NCBI RefSeq assembly: GCF_002563775.1
Contig: NZ_PDJO01000001.1
Coordinates: 2,118,001 to 2,182,000 of the forward strand
Origin: Thioclava sp. ES.031
Lineage (GTDB): Bacteria; Pseudomonadota; Alphaproteobacteria; Rhodobacterales; Rhodobacteraceae
Direction of reading: 5' to 3'
Length of the DNA stretch: 64,000 nucleotides
How positions within the stretch are numbered: the first letter of the stretch is position 1; each line of letters starts with the position of its first letter. Under the pieces are notes generated by a model that saw nothing but the letters and a program-made list of their open reading frames with translations, did no database searches and was not told where the DNA came from. Position numbers and translations under genes: made by a program. Shown piece by piece: positions 61,356 to 64,000 of the stretch.

Positions 61356-61760
61356 TCATTTCAGCTTGGTCGGGCGCAGCGCATAGGCACCGTCACCCAG
61401 AGCCGCGAGCGCGAATTGCACGATGGCCCACATCACCGGATATTCCCAGCCGCCGCCCTGGTTCGAGAAGCTGAAGCCGTTGCCCCAATGCGCCGTGAAG
61501 GCCGCGCCGAGCAGGATGAACCCCAGCCCGAAGGACACGATCCGCGCATAGATGCCGGTGATCAAGGCGATACCGCCGAGGATTTCCGCCGCCATCGTCA
61601 CGATGCCGAGCCAGCCGGGCAGGCCCAGAGATTCAAAGAAGCCCATCGTGCCGGCCGGGGTAAAGACGAACAGCTTCGTCAGCCCGTGGACGAGGAACAG
61701 CGCGCCGATCAGAAGGCGCAAAACGAAGATGCCGTAAGGGGCGAGTTTGGTGTCGATCAT
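61356..61760 (-). CDS. DoxX-family membrane protein
   Basis: A 134-residue protein with four membrane spans of the DoxX/DoxD family: FVLRLLIGALFLVHGLTKLF near residues 12-31, and GLGFILLGAAFTAHWGNGF in the second half. DoxX relatives have been linked to redox processes, but the family is diverse. It shares the operon with the VOC gene and is divergent from a LysR regulator, which probably controls both. Confidence 0.85.
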   Translation of the reverse strand: MIDTKLAPYGIFVLRLLIGALFLVHGLTKLFVFTPAGTMGFFESLGLPGWLGIVTMAAEILGGIALITGIYARIVSFGLGFILLGAAFTAHWGNGFSFSNQGGGWEYPVMWAIVQFALAALGDGAYALRPTKLK

Positions 61761-61823
61761 GGTCTGTCTCCTGTAACCGCACTCTCTGTGCGGTGTGTTC
61801 GCGTTACAGCGAGGAAATTAGCC

Positions 61824-61838
61824 ATTCCGTTCGCGAAT
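61824..61838. promoter_or_regulatory. Candidate LysR binding site (T-N11-A)
   Basis: ATTCCGTTCGCGAAT has the ATTC-N7-GAAT form of a LysR-type T-N11-A box. It lies between the divergent doxX and lysR genes. Confidence 0.45.
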
Positions 61839-61887
61839 AAAATGGATATTATCAGGAATGACTTTTACCGTTTTGTTCTGAATAGCG

Positions 61888-62781
61888 ATGGATATCACCG
61901 AACAACTCCGCGCCTTCGTCGCCACCGCCCGCGCGGGCTCTTTCACCGCGGGGGCAGAGCAGCTGGGCATCTCCAACCGGCTCGCCTCGAAATACGTGGC
62001 CGAGCTGGAGGACCGCCTTGGCACGCGCCTTCTGCAACGCACGACGCGGCGGATCGGGCTGACGCCTGCGGGCGAGCGTCTGCTGGCCGAGGCGCCAAGC
62101 GTGCTCGACGGGCTCGACGATCTTCTGGGCGCGGTGTCGGAACAATCGCGCGGGTTCTCGGGCGTGTTGCGGATTTCCGCGCCGGTCACCTTCGGCGAGG
62201 TCTATCTGGCGGAGATGCTCGCGCGCTTCGCCGCCCCCCACCCCGATCTGGTGATCGACCTGACGCTCTCGGATGCGGCGACCGATCTGGCCGCCGAGGG
62301 GATCGACCTCGCCTTTCGGATCGGGCAGCTGCGCGACCAGGCGCTGCGCGCGCGCAAGCTGGGCGAGATCGGGATGCGCGTCGTGGCCTCTCCCGCCTAT
62401 CTCGAACGCGCGGGCCGCCCGGCCCAGATCGCCGATCTGACCGACCACCGCTGCATCCATGACACCAATCACAGTGCGATCCCGCATTGGCGCTATCGCG
62501 AGGGCGGAGAGATCGCCGCCCTGCCCGTTCCGGCGCAGATCCGCGTCAATAGCGGGCGCGCCGCCTGCGAACTGGCGCTGGCGGGGCATGGCATCACCTA
62601 CGGGCCGGAATTCGTGCTGGAGCCGGAGATCGCGGCGGGGCGGCTGGTCTCGCTTTTCCCGCCCGAGACGCTGCTGCGTATTCCGCTTCATGCGGTCTAT
62701 CTCGACGGGCCGCGCCTGCCGCGCAAGCTGCGCGCGCTGATCGATTTCGCCTATGAGGATACGCGCTCGCTCCGGGCCTGA
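61888..62781 (+). CDS. LysR-family transcriptional regulator
   Basis: A 297-residue LysR-type regulator. The helix-turn-helix covers about residues 1-60 (DITEQLRAFVATARAGSFTAGA, NRLASKYVAELEDRLGTRL), and an effector domain about 85-290, with FGEVYLAEMLARFA near 90-103. It is divergent from the doxX-VOC operon, and a T-N11-A box lies between them. It belongs to the common PecT/DmlR-like group that often controls an adjacent divergent operon. Confidence 0.88.
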   Translation: MDITEQLRAFVATARAGSFTAGAEQLGISNRLASKYVAELEDRLGTRLLQRTTRRIGLTPAGERLLAEAPSVLDGLDDLLGAVSEQSRGFSGVLRISAPVTFGEVYLAEMLARFAAPHPDLVIDLTLSDAATDLAAEGIDLAFRIGQLRDQALRARKLGEIGMRVVASPAYLERAGRPAQIADLTDHRCIHDTNHSAIPHWRYREGGEIAALPVPAQIRVNSGRAACELALAGHGITYGPEFVLEPEIAAGRLVSLFPPETLLRIPLHAVYLDGPRLPRKLRALIDFAYEDTRSLRA

Positions 62782-62785
62782 GCGC

Positions 62786-63343
62786 TCAGCCCTTGGCCAC
62801 CGCCGTCACGCCGCGCTTCGTCGCCGTGTCTTCGCGCTGCGCCGCCTCGGCGCGCTGATCCATCATGTCCTCGACGAAAAGGCTCAGAAGCGCACCGCGC
62901 CCGTTCACCCCCGCCTTGCGGTAGATCGCGGCGCTTTGTGCCTTGGCGGTGCCCTCGGAGGTCTCGCGGAGCGCCGCGATTTCCGCCGTGCTCAGCCCCT
63001 TGATCGCAAAAAGCGCGACCTCGCGCTCAGCCCCGGTGAGACCCCAGTCGGAGAAACGCTCTTCCAGCAGGTCCTCGAAGGCCGAGGTCGCCCGTCGCAG
63101 ACGCGCCTTTGCCCGTGCGCCCTCGCGCAGAGCGCTTGCCAGGGCCAAGGCCCCGAGCGCGAGGCCCAGAACGAGGCCGAGCGCCGCCCCGAGTTCGAGG
63201 ATTTCACGGTTCTGCCAGCTGATCGGCGCGGGATAGAGGCCGAAGACAGACAGCAGGATATCGGAGATGAAGAAAAGCGCGCAGACCGCCTGGAAAAGCA
63301 AGATTGCCCCCACAAACACCGCCCGGCGCAGACGCGAGTTCAT
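62786..63343 (-). CDS. Membrane LuxR-type transcriptional regulator
   Basis: A 185-residue protein with two N-terminal spans (about residues 8-34 and 49-73) and a C-terminal LuxR-type helix-turn-helix (about 95-165): LTGAEREVALFAIKGLSTAEIA and GTAKAQSAAIYRKAGVNGRG. There is no receiver or autoinducer domain. It ends 4 bases after the LysR stop. Such membrane HTH proteins may sense membrane state or a partner protein; its target is unknown. Confidence 0.8.
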   Translation of the reverse strand: MNSRLRRAVFVGAILLFQAVCALFFISDILLSVFGLYPAPISWQNREILELGAALGLVLGLALGALALASALREGARAKARLRRATSAFEDLLEERFSDWGLTGAEREVALFAIKGLSTAEIAALRETSEGTAKAQSAAIYRKAGVNGRGALLSLFVEDMMDQRAEAAQREDTATKRGVTAVAKG

Positions 63344-63373
63344 TGCGCGCCTCCCGGCCGCCAGCGCAAGGCG

Positions 63374-63590
63374 TCAATCATCGCCGCTGTCCCCGCCATC
63401 GTCGCTGCCACCGCTATCGCCGCTGTCGCTACTATCACTGCTATCACTGCTGCCGCTGTCGCTGCTGTCATCGCTTCCGCCGTCATCGCCGCTCGACGCG
63501 CTGCTGCTATCGTCCGAGGCGTCGTCGGAGGAATCGTGGTCGGAGGAGTCGTCATCGGATGTCGTCGTGGTGCGGTCGGAGGTGGACGTC
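63374..63590. repeat. Low-complexity Ser/Asp codon repeat
   Basis: The 3' part of the secreted-protein gene is a run of imperfect TCGTCC/GTCATC/GCTGTC-type triplets coding for SD, DS and SSD units. It is likely prone to length change by slippage. Confidence 0.6.
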
Positions 63591-63907
63591 TCGGTAGAGG
63601 TCCCCGAGGCGTTGCCGCCCAGCGGGGTGTCGCTCAGGATCGGCCTGCGACTGGAGCGCGACAGGTCGCGCAGGATCTCGCCGCTGCGCGGATCGATGAC
63701 GATTTCGCGCTCGACGCCCTTGCGGGTGCCGGTGATGCGCACGCGGCCCAGCAGGGTGCGGTGCACATCGATGTTCTGATAGCCGTAGGATTTGAGCTGC
63801 CGGGTGACCGCTTCGCTCGCGGTCTCGGCACGGGCAAGCCCGGGCGCCACGGGCACGCTCAGCGCGCCGATCAGCGCGGCTATCGCCAGATCTCTGCGCA
63901 GTCTCAT
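63374..63907 (-). CDS. Secreted protein with a Ser/Asp-rich tail
   Basis: A 177-residue protein. ATG 63907 starts a signal peptide (MRLRRDLAIAALIGALSVPV, cleavage near ARA), with GGGGGAG upstream. Residues about 30-85 form a small domain (EAVTRQLKSYGYQNIDVHRTLLGRVRITG, REIVIDPRSGEILRD) that resembles a PepSY-like repeat. The remaining 90 residues are almost only Ser, Asp, Gly and Thr. The tail is intrinsically disordered and very acidic. Function unknown; a role in calcium binding or surface attachment can be only guessed. Confidence 0.7.
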   Translation of the reverse strand: MRLRRDLAIAALIGALSVPVAPGLARAETASEAVTRQLKSYGYQNIDVHRTLLGRVRITGTRKGVEREIVIDPRSGEILRDLSRSSRRPILSDTPLGGNASGTSTETSTSDRTTTTSDDDSSDHDSSDDASDDSSSASSGDDGGSDDSSDSGSSDSSDSSDSGDSGGSDDGGDSGDD

Positions 63908-64000
63908 CGGCAAAACTCCCCCCGCGCGCGAACGCGGCATTTCAGAGGATTATGCCCGGCGCACATGGCACCGGGCAAGTCCGTTCGGATCAGTCGTCGT
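63908..64000. other. Upstream region of the Ser/Asp-rich protein gene
   Basis: The last 93 bases hold the leader of the minus-strand gene at 63374-63907. No gene is visible. Confidence 0.5.

Overview
The window looks like chromosomal DNA from an alphaproteobacterium of the family Rhodobacteraceae (Rhodobacter, Thioclava or Roseobacter type). The reasons are the very high G+C content, the dusB(nifR3)-ntrB-ntrC-ntrY-ntrX gene order with NtrC and NtrX proteins that lack the GAFTGA loop, a fused ispDF gene, a class II DAHP synthase, an Hsp20-DUF1150 pair, a DUF2927 lipoprotein, and several small proteins typical of the family. I cannot fix the genus from sequence alone. I saw no tRNA, rRNA, CRISPR array, prophage, transposase or integrase.

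Layout. Bases 1-14335 form an exopolysaccharide locus: a truncated GMC oxidoreductase, two family 2 glycosyltransferases, a Wza-type export protein, an ExoY-type priming transferase, a Wzx-type flippase, two GT4-like glycosyltransferases, a Wzy/ligase-type membrane protein, a second complete GMC oxidoreductase and an acyltransferase-3/SGNH protein. Bases 14694-17385 hold aroG (class II) and a GlxA/AraC-type regulator. Bases 17577-22763 are a full branched-chain-type amino acid ABC transporter operon (binding protein, two ATPases, two permeases), with a hairpin terminator after the first gene. Bases 22867-30037 are the nitrogen regulation operon on the minus strand. Bases 30254-34259 carry ispDF, pgpA, a cinA C-terminal-domain gene, amtB and a COQ10-like gene, followed by hpt and a small membrane protein. 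Bases 35214-39971 are a second complete branched-chain-type ABC operon on the minus strand, with a divergent LysR gene. Bases 41481-43683 are a three-gene folate/corrinoid methyl-transfer operon.

Bases 44058-51396 are mostly envelope or unassigned genes: a DUF2927 lipoprotein, a 55-residue membrane protein, a CoxE-like VWA protein, a small anchored protein, DedA, an M48 peptidase, a membrane alpha/beta-hydrolase-like protein and a cytochrome P450. Bases 51457-57519 include a P-loop kinase, a ThiE-like protein, a SpoU-family methyltransferase, a gluzincin-like protein, alr, mlaE-mlaF and a PqiA-like protein. Bases 57537-60293 include DUF1150, hsp20, a YdcH-like gene and purEK. Bases 60540-64000 include a glyoxalase-fold protein, DoxX, a LysR regulator, a membrane LuxR-type protein and a Ser/Asp-rich secreted protein.

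The most notable non-gene structure is a family of four dispersed elements. Each is a G/C hairpin, a spacer, a CCCGGGATATTT-like core and a CCAA..GAAG tail. Three lie directly downstream of genes in the gene's own orientation. The fourth sits in frame and in antisense inside the coding sequence of the hydrolase-like protein at 48749-50026. A second unusual structure is a pair of interleaved 9-bp inverted repeats (43819-43868) with H-type pseudoknot topology, upstream of the DUF2927 lipoprotein gene.
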